In this document: piece by piece, positions 38,398 to 45,817 of the stretch | Layout of the letters: each line of letters begins with the position of its first letter | Position numbering within the stretch: position 1 is the stretch's first letter | Notes under the pieces: generated by a model | Database searches by the model: none | What the model was told of the DNA's origin: nothing | Seen by the model: only the letters and a program-made list of their open reading frames with translations | Source of the DNA: Lampropedia cohaerens | GTDB lineage: Bacteria; Pseudomonadota; Gammaproteobacteria; Burkholderiales; Burkholderiaceae_C | Assembly (NCBI RefSeq): GCF_001005215.1 | Contig: NZ_LBNQ01000023.1 | Coordinates: 62,001-126,000 of the forward strand | Direction of reading: 5' to 3' | DNA length: 64,000 nucleotides | Translations under genes and position numbers: made by a program

Positions 38398-38487
38398 GGT
38401 CCACGCTGGCGCTGCCGTGCGCATTGTGCATTGCGGACACTCTGCCCGTTGCAGGCTGCGCGGCCTGCCGCAGGCCCTCTCGAAGCC

Positions 38488-38958
38488 ATGTTTCATATCG
38501 TCCTCGTTCACCCGGAAATTCCCCCCAATACTGGCAACGTCATCCGCCTTGCGGCCAACACCGGCTGCACGCTGCATCTGATCGAGCCGCTGGGATTTTC
38601 GATGGAGGACCGGCACATGCGTCGCGCCGGGCTGGACTACCACGAGTACGCACCGGTGCTGCGTCACGCCAGTTGGCCTGCATTTCTGGATGCGTGCCGG
38701 CCTGATCCGTCACGCATGTTCGCCATGACGACCAAGGGCAGTGCGAGCCTGTTTGCCGTGCGTTTTCAGCCTGGCGATTGGCTGGTGTTCGGCTCGGAAA
38801 CGCAGGGGTTGCCGCCCGCGCTGCGCGATGGCTTTGCGCCTGCGCAGCGGCTGCGCCTGCCGATGCGGCCGGGCCAGCGCAGTCTCAATCTCTCCAACGC
38901 GGTGGCAGTGACGGTGTTCGAGGCCTGGCGCCAGAATAACTTTACGGGCGGAGATTGA
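38488..38958 (+). CDS. trmL: tRNA (cytidine/uridine-2'-O-)-methyltransferase TrmL
   Basis: TrmL methylates the wobble base of leucine tRNAs. The 156-residue SPOUT protein has FHIVLVHPEIPPNTGNVIRLAANTGC, IEPLGFSMED, FGSETQGLP and the knotted SAM-binding SLNLSNAVAV motif. ATG at 38488 gives the expected short N-terminus. Convergent with nth, 24 bp away. Confidence 0.96.
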   Translation: MFHIVLVHPEIPPNTGNVIRLAANTGCTLHLIEPLGFSMEDRHMRRAGLDYHEYAPVLRHASWPAFLDACRPDPSRMFAMTTKGSASLFAVRFQPGDWLVFGSETQGLPPALRDGFAPAQRLRLPMRPGQRSLNLSNAVAVTVFEAWRQNNFTGGD

Positions 38959-38982
38959 GCGCAAGGGCCTCTGGTGCACGCT

Positions 38983-39633
38983 TTAGCGAGCTGCTGTGGG
39001 CGCTGGTGTCTTGGGTTTGTAGTCGCACCAGGTGCTGACGCGGCATTCCCAGCAACGTGGCTTGCGGGCCTGGCAGACGTAGCGCCCCAGCAGAATCAGC
39101 CAGTGGTGCGCATGCAGCGCATATTCCGGGGGCACGCGCTTGAGCAGCTTGAGCTCGACCTCCAGCGGCGTCTTGCCAGGAGCCAGTCCGGTGCGGTTGG
39201 CAACGCGAAAGATGTGCGTGTCCACCGCCATGGTCGGCTCGCCAAATGCCACGTTGAGTACCACATTGGCGGTTTTGCGGCCCACGCCGGGCAGGGCTTC
39301 CAGTTCCTGGCGCGTACGCGGGATCTCGCCGCCATACCGTTCGATGAGCACCTGGCAGGTGACCAGCAGGTTCTTGGCCTTGGTGCGATACAGGCCAATG
39401 GTCTTGATGTGCTGCTCCAGCCCTTCCAGACCCAGCGCCAGCATGGCCTGCGGGGTGGGCGCGACCTGGAACAGGCGGCGGGTCGCCTTGTTGACGCCTG
39501 CGTCAGTGGCTTGCGCCGACAGCAGCACGGCGGCCAGCAACTGGAAATGACTGCCGTATTCCAGTTCGGTCTGCGGATGGGGATTGGCCGCCTGGAGCGC
39601 GGCAAAGAAGTGGGGGATGTCGCTTTTTTTCAT
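38983..39633 (-). CDS. nth: Endonuclease III
   Basis: Nth is a DNA glycosylase/AP lyase for oxidised pyrimidines. The 216-residue protein has the helix-hairpin-helix with catalytic lysine (LPGVGRKTANVV), the catalytic aspartate in AVDTHIFRV and a [4Fe-4S] cluster with C-x6-C-x2-C-x5-C near the C-terminus (CQARKPRCWECRVSTWC). ATG at 39633 is 16 bp after the CoA-transferase stop. The extension upstream in this frame is a shadow. Confidence 0.97.
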   Translation of the reverse strand: MKKSDIPHFFAALQAANPHPQTELEYGSHFQLLAAVLLSAQATDAGVNKATRRLFQVAPTPQAMLALGLEGLEQHIKTIGLYRTKAKNLLVTCQVLIERYGGEIPRTRQELEALPGVGRKTANVVLNVAFGEPTMAVDTHIFRVANRTGLAPGKTPLEVELKLLKRVPPEYALHAHHWLILLGRYVCQARKPRCWECRVSTWCDYKPKTPAPTAAR

Positions 39634-39649
39634 GAGAAAGCCAGGTCTT

Positions 39650-40858
39650 TTAGCGCACGCTGCCGTTGCGGCGCAGCGCTGCGATGGTGTGCGCATCGAA
39701 CCCCAGGCGCTGCAGGATGGCGTCGCTGTGCTCGCCCAGTTGCGGCGGATTCTGATAGGTGCGCAGGCGCTTGCCGTCCATGCGCAGCGGCAGGAGGGCG
39801 GCATGCACAGGCTGCCCAGCGCGGTCGCCGTCAGTTAGGGCCACTTCGTCCAGCCCCTGTGTGGCATGTAGATGCGGGTCGTCCAGCAGCTGTTCGGGCC
39901 GCACGATGCGGGCATAGGGCAGGGCATTGGCCTCGAAGATCGCGGCGATGGCATCGGCGGTATGGTCTTGCAGGCGTTCACGCAATGTGGCAAGCAGGCG
40001 AGGGCGCGCGCGCACGCGGTCATTGTTGCTGGCTAGATCCGGGTCTGCGGCCAGATCGTCCCAGCCAAAGGCCGTGCACAGCGTCCGCCAATGCGCGTCG
40101 CTGACGGCGGAAAGAAAGATCTGCTCGCCATGGGCGACAGTGAAGATGTCGTAGATACCCCATGGCGAAATGCGCTCGGGCATGGGCTTGGCAGGAGTGC
40201 CGGTGACTTCGTACTGGAGGATGTGCTGGCCGACGAGAAAGACATTGTTCTCGAACAATGCGGCATCGACTTCCTGTCCCTGGCCGGTGCGCTGGCGCTG
40301 CATCAATGCCGCCATCGCGCCGATGGCGCCGAACATGCCGCCCATGATGTCGTTGACGCTGGAGCCCGCGCGCAGCGGATCACCCGGCCGCCCGGTCATG
40401 TAGGCGAGGCCCCCCATCATCTGCACCACTTCATCCAGTGCGGTGCGGTGTGCATAGGGGCCGGGCAGAAAGCCAGTGAGGTTGACATAGACCAGACCCG
40501 TATTCAGGCGGGCGAGGTTGGCATAGTCCAGCCCGAACTTTCCCAGCACGCCTGGCTTGAAGTTGTGCAGCACCACATCGGCCGTGGCGCAGAGCTTGAG
40601 CGCCACCTCCAGTCCCGCAGCATCCTTCAGATTGAGACCGATGCTCTGCTTGTTGCGGTTGAACATTGGAAAGAATCCAGCACCCGCACCCAGCAGGGTG
40701 CGGGTGCTGTCGCCAGTGACAGGTTCGACCTTGATCACTTCGGCGCCGAGATCCGCCAGCACCATGCCGCAGGTCGGTCCCATCACCATGTGGGTGAATT
40801 CGACGACGCGTATGCCCTGTAGCGGACGGGCGGGGGTTTCGCTGACGGATTCGGTCAT
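39650..40858 (-). CDS. CaiB/BaiF family CoA transferase
   Basis: Class III CoA transferases move CoA between carboxylic acids through an aspartyl-CoA intermediate. The 402-residue protein begins GIRVVEFTHMVMGPTCGMVLADLGAEVIKVEP, has NRNKQSIGLNLK, the catalytic aspartate likely in GRPGDPLRAGSSVND, and GQGQEVDAALFENN. Frc, CaiB and many relatives share these features, so the acids used cannot be decided. It lies 16 bp before nth, probably the same transcript. Confidence 0.9.
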   Translation of the reverse strand: MTESVSETPARPLQGIRVVEFTHMVMGPTCGMVLADLGAEVIKVEPVTGDSTRTLLGAGAGFFPMFNRNKQSIGLNLKDAAGLEVALKLCATADVVLHNFKPGVLGKFGLDYANLARLNTGLVYVNLTGFLPGPYAHRTALDEVVQMMGGLAYMTGRPGDPLRAGSSVNDIMGGMFGAIGAMAALMQRQRTGQGQEVDAALFENNVFLVGQHILQYEVTGTPAKPMPERISPWGIYDIFTVAHGEQIFLSAVSDAHWRTLCTAFGWDDLAADPDLASNNDRVRARPRLLATLRERLQDHTADAIAAIFEANALPYARIVRPEQLLDDPHLHATQGLDEVALTDGDRAGQPVHAALLPLRMDGKRLRTYQNPPQLGEHSDAILQRLGFDAHTIAALRRNGSVR

Positions 40859-40903
40859 GGCTTTGTGCGCAACGGGGAAATCGTGACGGCCGCAAGGCTA
40901 CCG

Positions 40904-40937
40904 CAAAAAGGCAAACGCCCATCCGGGGATGGGCGTT
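40904..40937 (-). terminator. Intrinsic terminator of the universal stress gene
   Basis: An 11-bp perfect stem (AACGCCCATCC at 40914-40924 with GGATGGGCGTT at 40927-40937); on the minus strand it is followed by TTTGCCTTTTT. It lies 57 bp beyond the uspA-like stop and upstream of the CoA-transferase gene. Confidence 0.88.
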
Positions 40938-40994
40938 GATGGATGGTACGGGTGGGGCGATTCGCGACGCCGCGGTCGCACCTGACCCGCGTTT

Positions 40995-41438
40995 TCAGCG
41001 CAGCACCAGCACCGGGATCTTTGCGCCCGTCAGCACATGTTGCGTCTCGCTGCCCAGCAGCAGCTTGGCGATGCCCTTGCGGCCATGCGATGCCATCACG
41101 ATCAGATCAGCGCCAATATCCTTGGCGGCATTGAGGATCTGGTCGGAAATGCTGTCTCCGCTGAGAACCTGCACGTCGGTTTCCACACCGGCGGCCTTGC
41201 CTTGCTCACGTACCTTTTCCATGGCCTTGCGGGCTTCTTCCTTCCACTGGCGCTCGCTTTCCTCGGCGAACTCGCGGTTGGCGGCAATGCCTCCCTCCAT
41301 GTAGGTCACCGGATAGCTGGGCGTGACCGTGAGAATGGTCACGCGCGCGCCAGTGAGCTTGGCCAGCTCAAAACCATGGGCGATGGCCTTTTGTGACAGC
41401 TCTCCCCCGTCGGTGGGGATGAGAATTTGTTTGTACAT
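40995..41438 (-). CDS. Universal stress protein (UspA family)
   Basis: A 147-residue single-domain Usp with the ATP-binding pattern: KQILIPTDGGELSQKA at the start, LIVMASHGRKG followed by LLLGSETQHVL (the G-x2-G-x9-GS type loop) and the terminal IPVLVLR. Such proteins are induced by starvation and other stress, but the exact role is unknown. An AAGGAG ribosome site precedes the ATG; TATACT about 116 bp upstream on the minus strand is a possible -10. Confidence 0.93.
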   Translation of the reverse strand: MYKQILIPTDGGELSQKAIAHGFELAKLTGARVTILTVTPSYPVTYMEGGIAANREFAEESERQWKEEARKAMEKVREQGKAAGVETDVQVLSGDSISDQILNAAKDIGADLIVMASHGRKGIAKLLLGSETQHVLTGAKIPVLVLR

Positions 41439-41672
41439 GCAAAGCTCCTTGTGTCAGAGAGGAAAGGATGACATGGCGATCTGGCTGACGACCGGATGTC
41501 ACTCCGGTGCGCGGCGGGAGCCACTTGAAATATCAGTGCATACTGGAAAGAGTATAGGAGGGTGTACGCGGTTGCGCCATATGTTGACCAAATCGTTAAC
41601 CGGTTGCGATAAGGTTCGGGAACTGTTGCGCAAGCCAGGTTTGCGTCGATCGGGAATGGGTTGAATCCATAG

Positions 41673-41678
41673 TACAAT
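41673..41678 (+). promoter_or_regulatory. Candidate -10 element for tRNA-Pro
   Basis: TACAAT followed by CTCGCC lies 12 bp before the tRNA. The GC-rich stretch between the -10 and the gene resembles a stable-RNA discriminator. No clear -35. Confidence 0.45.
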
Positions 41679-41689
41679 CTCGCCTTTGT

Positions 41690-41766
41690 CGGAGCGTAGC
41701 GCAGCCTGGTAGCGCATCTGCTTTGGGAGCAGAGGGTCGCGAGTTCGAATCCCGCCGCTCCGACCA
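41690..41766 (+). tRNA. tRNA-Pro (anticodon TGG)
   Basis: A 77-nt cloverleaf with acceptor stem CGGAGCG/CGCTCCG, D-arm with GCGC.AGC..GGTAGCGC, anticodon stem CTGC/GCAG around TTTGGGA (anticodon TGG), T-arm GTTCGAATC, discriminator A and encoded CCA. A strong terminator follows 12 bp later. Confidence 0.97.
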
Positions 41767-41777
41767 TTATCCAAGAC

Positions 41778-41814
41778 AACGGGCTACAGTTTTTTTGACT
41801 GTAGCCCGTTTTTC
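41778..41814 (+). terminator. Intrinsic terminator of tRNA-Pro
   Basis: A 12-bp perfect stem, AACGGGCTACAG (41778-41789) with CTGTAGCCCGTT (41799-41810), loop TTTTTTTGA, then TTTC. It may also serve the convergent sulfur operon on the other strand, where AAAAACGGG precedes the stem. Confidence 0.9.
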
Positions 41815-41851
41815 TTCGCCCCATGTGCGGGCAGCGCGCAGGCATCAGCAG

Positions 41852-42223
41852 TCAGCTCACTTGCAGGCTGCCCTTGGCGTGCATCAGCAGGTCGATGACG
41901 TCTGCGGCGGTGATGATGGCGTATTCCGGTGCCATGTCTGCGGGCTGCATGCCGTTGTGCTGCAGGCAGGATGCGCAGATCGCGATACGTCCGCCCATCT
42001 CCAGAAATTTCCCAAGCAGTGCAGATACGGGATCGAAGGGGGCGCCGATGTCCAGGCCTTTGGTAGCATCCGGTTTGCCCAGTTCCACGGCCTCGACCAT
42101 CAGGATGATGGTGGCGCTGTGGCCTTTCTTGAGCGCGTTGACGGCCATGGTGAAAGCTACCGTGACCTTGTTGGGGTTGCTGCGGCCATCGAACAGAGTG
42201 GCAACGAAATCGGTGGTGGGCAT
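41852..42223 (-). CDS. DsrE family protein
   Basis: A 123-residue DsrE/DsrF-fold protein. DsrE proteins carry or relay sulfane sulfur on a conserved cysteine. Features: TDFVATLFDGRSNPNKVTVAFT, ATIILMVEAVELG, and an ICASC motif with Cys83 and Cys86 in CxxC spacing, the expected position of the sulfur-carrying cysteine. It is the last gene of the six-gene sulfide operon, which fits a sulfur-handling role. ATG at 42223 is chosen because the family N-terminus begins there; upstream frame is shadow. Confidence 0.88.
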   Translation of the reverse strand: MPTTDFVATLFDGRSNPNKVTVAFTMAVNALKKGHSATIILMVEAVELGKPDATKGLDIGAPFDPVSALLGKFLEMGGRIAICASCLQHNGMQPADMAPEYAIITAADVIDLLMHAKGSLQVS

Positions 42224-42275
42224 GCTGTTTTCTCCAGATAAGGTGATGAGGATGTCTTGGGATGTGTTCACGTTC

Positions 42276-42644
42276 CTAGCGCTCCGCATCGTCTGAGTGG
42301 TAACGCAGCCAGAACGCTTCGCGACAGCGTGAATCGAAGGTGATGCGCATAGGGTGAATGGCAGTGGTGCGGTTGGAGTGGCGCACCTCCCAGCTGATGT
42401 GGCAGACCGGGCCGCAGGGCGATGCCGCAGCGCCGACGGGCAGTTGCGCGGACGCTGCAAGCTCTTCTTCCTCGCAGCAGCGCAGCACGGCGCCATCGGG
42501 AAACACGTAGTCCGTGATGGTCTCGCGCCGCGTTGACCAGGCGTCGCCGTCATGCGTCATGGCTACCGGGTGCGCGTCGATTGCGGCCTGCCGGCTGCGA
42601 ATGGCGCGTACATAGTCGGCCAGAGAGCTACGGTGAGATTGCAT
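42276..42644 (-). CDS. Cysteine-rich protein of unknown function in the sulfide operon
   Basis: I recognise no family in this 122-residue protein. It has no signal peptide or membrane segment, is charged, and contains five cysteines: a CC pair (VLRCCEEEE), two in SPCGPVC spaced CxxxC, and one near the C-terminus (DSRCREAFW). The second half (CHISWEVRHSNRTTAIHPMRITFDSRCREAFWLRYHSD) looks like a small beta-rich domain. It lies 35 bp after the AhpD-like gene and 52 bp before dsrE, in the same direction. A metal-binding or persulfide-handling role is a guess from cysteine content and context. Confidence 0.65.
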   Translation of the reverse strand: MQSHRSSLADYVRAIRSRQAAIDAHPVAMTHDGDAWSTRRETITDYVFPDGAVLRCCEEEELAASAQLPVGAAASPCGPVCHISWEVRHSNRTTAIHPMRITFDSRCREAFWLRYHSDDAER

Positions 42645-42679
42645 GGAGGCGTGGGTGTCTTCGGTGCGGTGGGCTTGCC

Positions 42680-43030
42680 TCAGGGTGCGGTCGAAAGTTC
42701 TTCGTAGGCAGCAATGGCCTTGGCGGCGTACATGACGGAGGGGCCGCCGCCCATGTAGATGGCCACGCCCAGTGCTTCCTCGAATTCCGCGCGGGTCACG
42801 CCAAGCCGGATCAGTGCCTGTGTGTGAAAGCCGATGCAGCCGTCACAGCGCGCCGCCACGCCTATGCCCAGAGCAATCAATTCCTTGGTCTTGGTATCGA
42901 GGGCGCCGGGCGTGTTGGCCGATTTGCCCAGTGCGTTGAAGTTCTGCATCACGGCGGGGATGCCGCCGCCGAGCTTTTTCATGTTGCCCAGCGTGTCGGT
43001 AATCAGTGTCTGGTAGGTGTCTGCTTGCAT
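42680..43030 (-). CDS. Carboxymuconolactone decarboxylase/AhpD-like protein
   Basis: A 116-residue AhpD-superfamily protein with the redox motif CxxCxxxH as Cys62, Cys65 and His69 (ARCDGCIGFHT), preceded by DTKTKELIALGIGVA. AhpD-like proteins reduce peroxiredoxin partners or act on small electrophiles by thiol chemistry. In this operon a thiol redox role, such as reducing persulfides or disulfides, is inferred from neighbours. ATG at 43030; the upstream extension of 22 residues is poorly conserved. Confidence 0.88.
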   Translation of the reverse strand: MQADTYQTLITDTLGNMKKLGGGIPAVMQNFNALGKSANTPGALDTKTKELIALGIGVAARCDGCIGFHTQALIRLGVTRAEFEEALGVAIYMGGGPSVMYAAKAIAAYEELSTAP

Positions 43031-43085
43031 GGTGTGCGGATGGTTGTGGTGTGGGAGGAAAAACGATTTCCGTGTAGCGGACTGC

Positions 43086-43463
43086 TCATGGCTCATGGAC
43101 GGGTTCTTGCCGGTTGCCGCGCGCGGCGGCCAGCCAGCCAGCGATGCTGTAGAGCACGATGGTGGTGCCGATCAGCCCGAGGCCAAACACCAGGCCGATG
43201 AGAAACCAGTCTGCCGGGCCACCGGCATCGGTGAAGCCGGAGGACGAGACCTTAGCCATCAACACCAGCGCGAGCGCGCCGCCAAATATGCCGCCAGCCT
43301 GGCTGCGCACCAGCCGGGCGGCGACCAGGCGCCGCTCGCGCAGCAGCAAGAGCGCAAAGGCGAGCGTGCCCAGCATGGTCAGCAGTGCAAGCAGTACCAG
43401 CAATGGCGTGCCCAGCATTTCCCGGAACACGGCGAGCAGTACGAGAGGATCGAGTTCTTGCAT
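43086..43463 (-). CDS. DUF5368-like inner-membrane protein
   Basis: A 125-residue protein with an N-terminal short helix then three hydrophobic segments (about 18-42, 62-80 and 85-110), beginning QELDPLVLLAVFREMLG and containing SGFTDAGGPADWFLIGLVFGLGLIG. This fits DUF5368, a family of unknown function; assignment is from memory of the pattern and moderate. It lies 28 bp after the sulfide:quinone oxidoreductase, suggesting a membrane partner or carrier for that enzyme. Confidence 0.7.
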   Translation of the reverse strand: MQELDPLVLLAVFREMLGTPLLVLLALLTMLGTLAFALLLLRERRLVAARLVRSQAGGIFGGALALVLMAKVSSSGFTDAGGPADWFLIGLVFGLGLIGTTIVLYSIAGWLAAARGNRQEPVHEP

Positions 43464-43491
43464 GGGAAGTCTCTGTTTCAAGCCATGGGGG

Positions 43492-44865
43492 TCAGGCCTT
43501 GCCGCGCAGCATGCTGATGTAGGTTGGCTTCAGTGCCATGGTTTTCATGACCCAGCTCACCCACAGTTCTTCCAGTGGCGCAATCACGCCCGGGAAGGAG
43601 GGGGTGAGGTTGTTGTGGTAATCGAACTCGACCAGCATGGCCTGGCCCAGGCGCGTGATCAGCGGGCAGGAGGTGTAGCCGTCGTAACGGGCGTTGCTGG
43701 GCTTGCCGGTGATGTCGGCCAGCAGGTGGGCCGTGGCAACCGGCACCTGCCATTTCACGCTGGCAGCGGTCTTGCCCTTGGGCACGCCGGCGATGTCGCC
43801 CACGCCGAAGACATTGGCATAGCGCAGATGGCGCAACGTGGCGCGGTCCACTTCCATCCAGCCCTCGGCGGCCCAGTCCCCGGTTTGCCACGGCAGCGGG
43901 CTGTTGCGTACGATTTCGGGCGCTTTCATGGGCGGGATGACGTTGATGAAGTCATAACCCAGCTCGATGCTCCCCGCGGGCGTGTCGAACGTGGCGATGC
44001 GCCGATCCAGGTCGATGGCGCGCAGGCGCCGGCCGTGTTGCACCTGCACGCCGCGCTGAGCGAACAGCATGCGCACCTTCTCCGAGACGATGGGGACGCT
44101 GAAGAGTGTCTGGTTGTTGGCGTTGTAAATCACCTCGGAGCGGCTGCGGGTGCCGCGGCGGGTGAGGTAATCCTCGACAATGAAGGTGTATTTGAGGGGG
44201 GCGCCCGCGCACTTCATTTCCGTGTCGGGCCGCAGAAACACGCCAACTCCACCACGGTCGACAAAGCGCGACATGGCTTGCCAGGTGGCCATGGCGGCTG
44301 CCGGGCTGTGGTAGATGCTGCCCAACCCGTTGCTGCCAATGCGGCCGACATCCATGCCGGCGATGGCGTCATAGTCCAGCGCCATGCCGCTGGCAACGAC
44401 CAGATAGTCGTAGGGAATGCCGCGACCGGATGCCGTGATGACCTGGCGAGCATCCGGGTCGATCTCCGCGGCATGCTCTTCGATAAAGGTAATACCGCGC
44501 GGAACATGGTCGGTAGTGCGCGAGATCGGGTAGTCCACAGGCTTGATGCCTGCTGCCACCAGGGTGAAGCCGGGCTGGTACCAGTGCTCCTTGCGGCCAT
44601 CAATCAGGGTGATGCGCGCGCCCTCCAATGCGGCCCTCAGGCGCGCGGCGCTGGCCAGACCGGCGGCACCGGCACCCACGATGACGATGCGTGCAGTCGT
44701 ACGGATTCTGGCAGGCGCGGCGCGGGCCGCTGTCGGCGCGTGGCCGGCTACCGTAATGCCGGCTGCCACCAGCGCAAGCACGTCACGTCGGCGCAGGTGG
44801 TGGTCAGGTGAGCGCATGCAGGAAGGGGTGGAGCGTGGCACCTTGATGTCTCCTTGTGTGGCCAT
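43492..44865 (-). CDS. Sulfide:quinone oxidoreductase-like FAD flavoprotein with Tat-type signal
   Basis: SQR oxidises sulfide to sulfane sulfur and passes electrons to quinone. The 457-residue protein has the FAD P-loop ARIVIVGAGAAGLASAARL (about 58-76), the EMKCAGAPLKY motif with Cys219, a TSCPL motif with Cys400, and NVFGVGDIAGVPKGKTAA, all as in type II (mitochondrial-like) SQRs. Unusually the N-terminus has HHLRRRDVLALVAAGITVAG followed by TAARA, a Tat-like signal, implying the enzyme works on the periplasmic side. The start at 44865 is used; ATG at residue 17 is an alternative. 16 bp downstream of DUF4395. Confidence 0.88.
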   Translation of the reverse strand: MATQGDIKVPRSTPSCMRSPDHHLRRRDVLALVAAGITVAGHAPTAARAAPARIRTTARIVIVGAGAAGLASAARLRAALEGARITLIDGRKEHWYQPGFTLVAAGIKPVDYPISRTTDHVPRGITFIEEHAAEIDPDARQVITASGRGIPYDYLVVASGMALDYDAIAGMDVGRIGSNGLGSIYHSPAAAMATWQAMSRFVDRGGVGVFLRPDTEMKCAGAPLKYTFIVEDYLTRRGTRSRSEVIYNANNQTLFSVPIVSEKVRMLFAQRGVQVQHGRRLRAIDLDRRIATFDTPAGSIELGYDFINVIPPMKAPEIVRNSPLPWQTGDWAAEGWMEVDRATLRHLRYANVFGVGDIAGVPKGKTAASVKWQVPVATAHLLADITGKPSNARYDGYTSCPLITRLGQAMLVEFDYHNNLTPSFPGVIAPLEELWVSWVMKTMALKPTYISMLRGKA

Positions 44866-44881
44866 TGAATGCGCAGGCCAA

Positions 44882-45310
44882 TCAGATGGACTTGGGAGGA
44901 AACCAGCGGTACCACAGGCCATACACAGAGCAGGCGGCGCAGAATGAAAAGGCCCATTCAAGGGTGGTGAAAACCATCAGCACCATGACAGGGATGCGCC
45001 AGATGTCGCTGCCCAGGGCGTAGGCGACGATGCTGACCGTGCTGGCGATGAACAGGATTTTGTTAGCGAACATCTTGGCGCCAGCGTTTTCCTTCTTGCC
45101 GGCCCAGCCACGCGCCTCAAGGATGCGTACCCAGATGCGGTGCGCGGGGCATTTGTAGTGCCCGAGGAACCCGCGTATGAAACCTTGCGCGACGAGAATG
45201 GCCATCAACCAGGGCGATAGCAGCAGCGCTGCCGTGCAGATCAGGAAGCTGATGAACGCTTCCAGCCGTGTGACGTTGGACCACAGGGGCGGGAGATCGA
45301 AACGAAGCAT
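44882..45310 (-). CDS. DUF4395 membrane protein with CxxC motif
   Basis: A 142-residue integral membrane protein, first gene of the sulfide operon. It has hydrophobic segments at about 17-45, 85-100 and 104-120, ending in FSFCAACSVYGLW with Cys124 and Cys127 as CxxC, plus Cys54 in a cytoplasmic-like loop HYKCPAHRIW. This matches DUF4395, whose function is not known. Sulfur or thiol transport or redox is inferred from the CxxC motif and its place before SQR. ATG at 45310 follows AGGAGG-like GGTCCTGCC weakly on the minus strand. Confidence 0.8.
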   Translation of the reverse strand: MLRFDLPPLWSNVTRLEAFISFLICTAALLLSPWLMAILVAQGFIRGFLGHYKCPAHRIWVRILEARGWAGKKENAGAKMFANKILFIASTVSIVAYALGSDIWRIPVMVLMVFTTLEWAFSFCAACSVYGLWYRWFPPKSI

Positions 45311-45330
45311 GGCAGGACCTCTTGGAAATG

Positions 45331-45390
45331 ACGATGTAAACATATTATTAGAATATTAGAAAAATATAACATAAAAATTGAAGAAGTTGC
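45331..45390. promoter_or_regulatory. AT-rich operator/promoter region between bigR-like gene and the sulfide operon
   Basis: These 60 bp contain only 12 G or C (20%) in an otherwise GC-rich sequence. A perfect tandem repeat of TATTAGAA occupies 45346-45361, and ATATT/AATAT half-sites flank it at 45342-45346 and 45363-45367. BigR-type repressors bind AT-rich sites overlapping the promoters of the genes they control, so this is the likely operator. On the minus strand TATATT and TAATAT are possible -10 hexamers for the operon. The boundaries are approximate. Confidence 0.65.
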
Positions 45391-45484
45391 ATGTTGGTGC
45401 CGCCTGTGCCTCGCGCGGGGATGACCTGCCCGAGCCAATGCGTGCTTGGCGATAATGTGCGTCTGAAATTCCGGCGTCCCTTCC

Positions 45485-45799
45485 ATGACCAACTCTTCCG
45501 ATTCGCGCTTTCATTTCATGCGTGAGCGCGCCGCCGAAGCGGCCGGCATGATGCGGCTGCTCAGCAACGAGCATCGCCTGCTCGCGCTATGCCTGTTGCT
45601 GGAGTATGGAGAGATGTCCGTCAGCGCGCTGCAGGAGCAGTTGCAGATTGGCCAGTCAGCCCTGTCCCAGCATCTCGGCAAGCTCCGTGCGGCCAACCTG
45701 GTGACCTACCGACGCGATGCGCAAATGCTTTACTACCGGATTTCCGATCCGAATATCATCTCGCTCATTGCAGCGCTGAAGAACATCTATTGCCCGTAG
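45485..45799 (+). CDS. ArsR-family repressor of the BigR/SqrR/YgaV type (persulfide sensor)
   Basis: A 104-residue winged-helix regulator with the DNA-recognition helix in GQSALSQHLGKLRAANLVTYRRDAQMLYYRI. It has only two cysteines, Cys36 in LLALCLLLEYGE and Cys103 in the terminal IYCP, 67 residues apart. SqrR and BigR use a cysteine pair at the same two positions (in SqrR 66 apart) to form a tetrasulfide bridge with reactive sulfur species and release DNA. Metal-binding ArsR motifs (ELCVCD) are absent. Divergent from the SQR operon, with the AT-rich operator between. Autoregulation is likely. Confidence 0.87.
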   Translation: MTNSSDSRFHFMRERAAEAAGMMRLLSNEHRLLALCLLLEYGEMSVSALQEQLQIGQSALSQHLGKLRAANLVTYRRDAQMLYYRISDPNIISLIAALKNIYCP

Positions 45800-45817
45800 C
45801 GCTAGTTGGAAGTTTTC

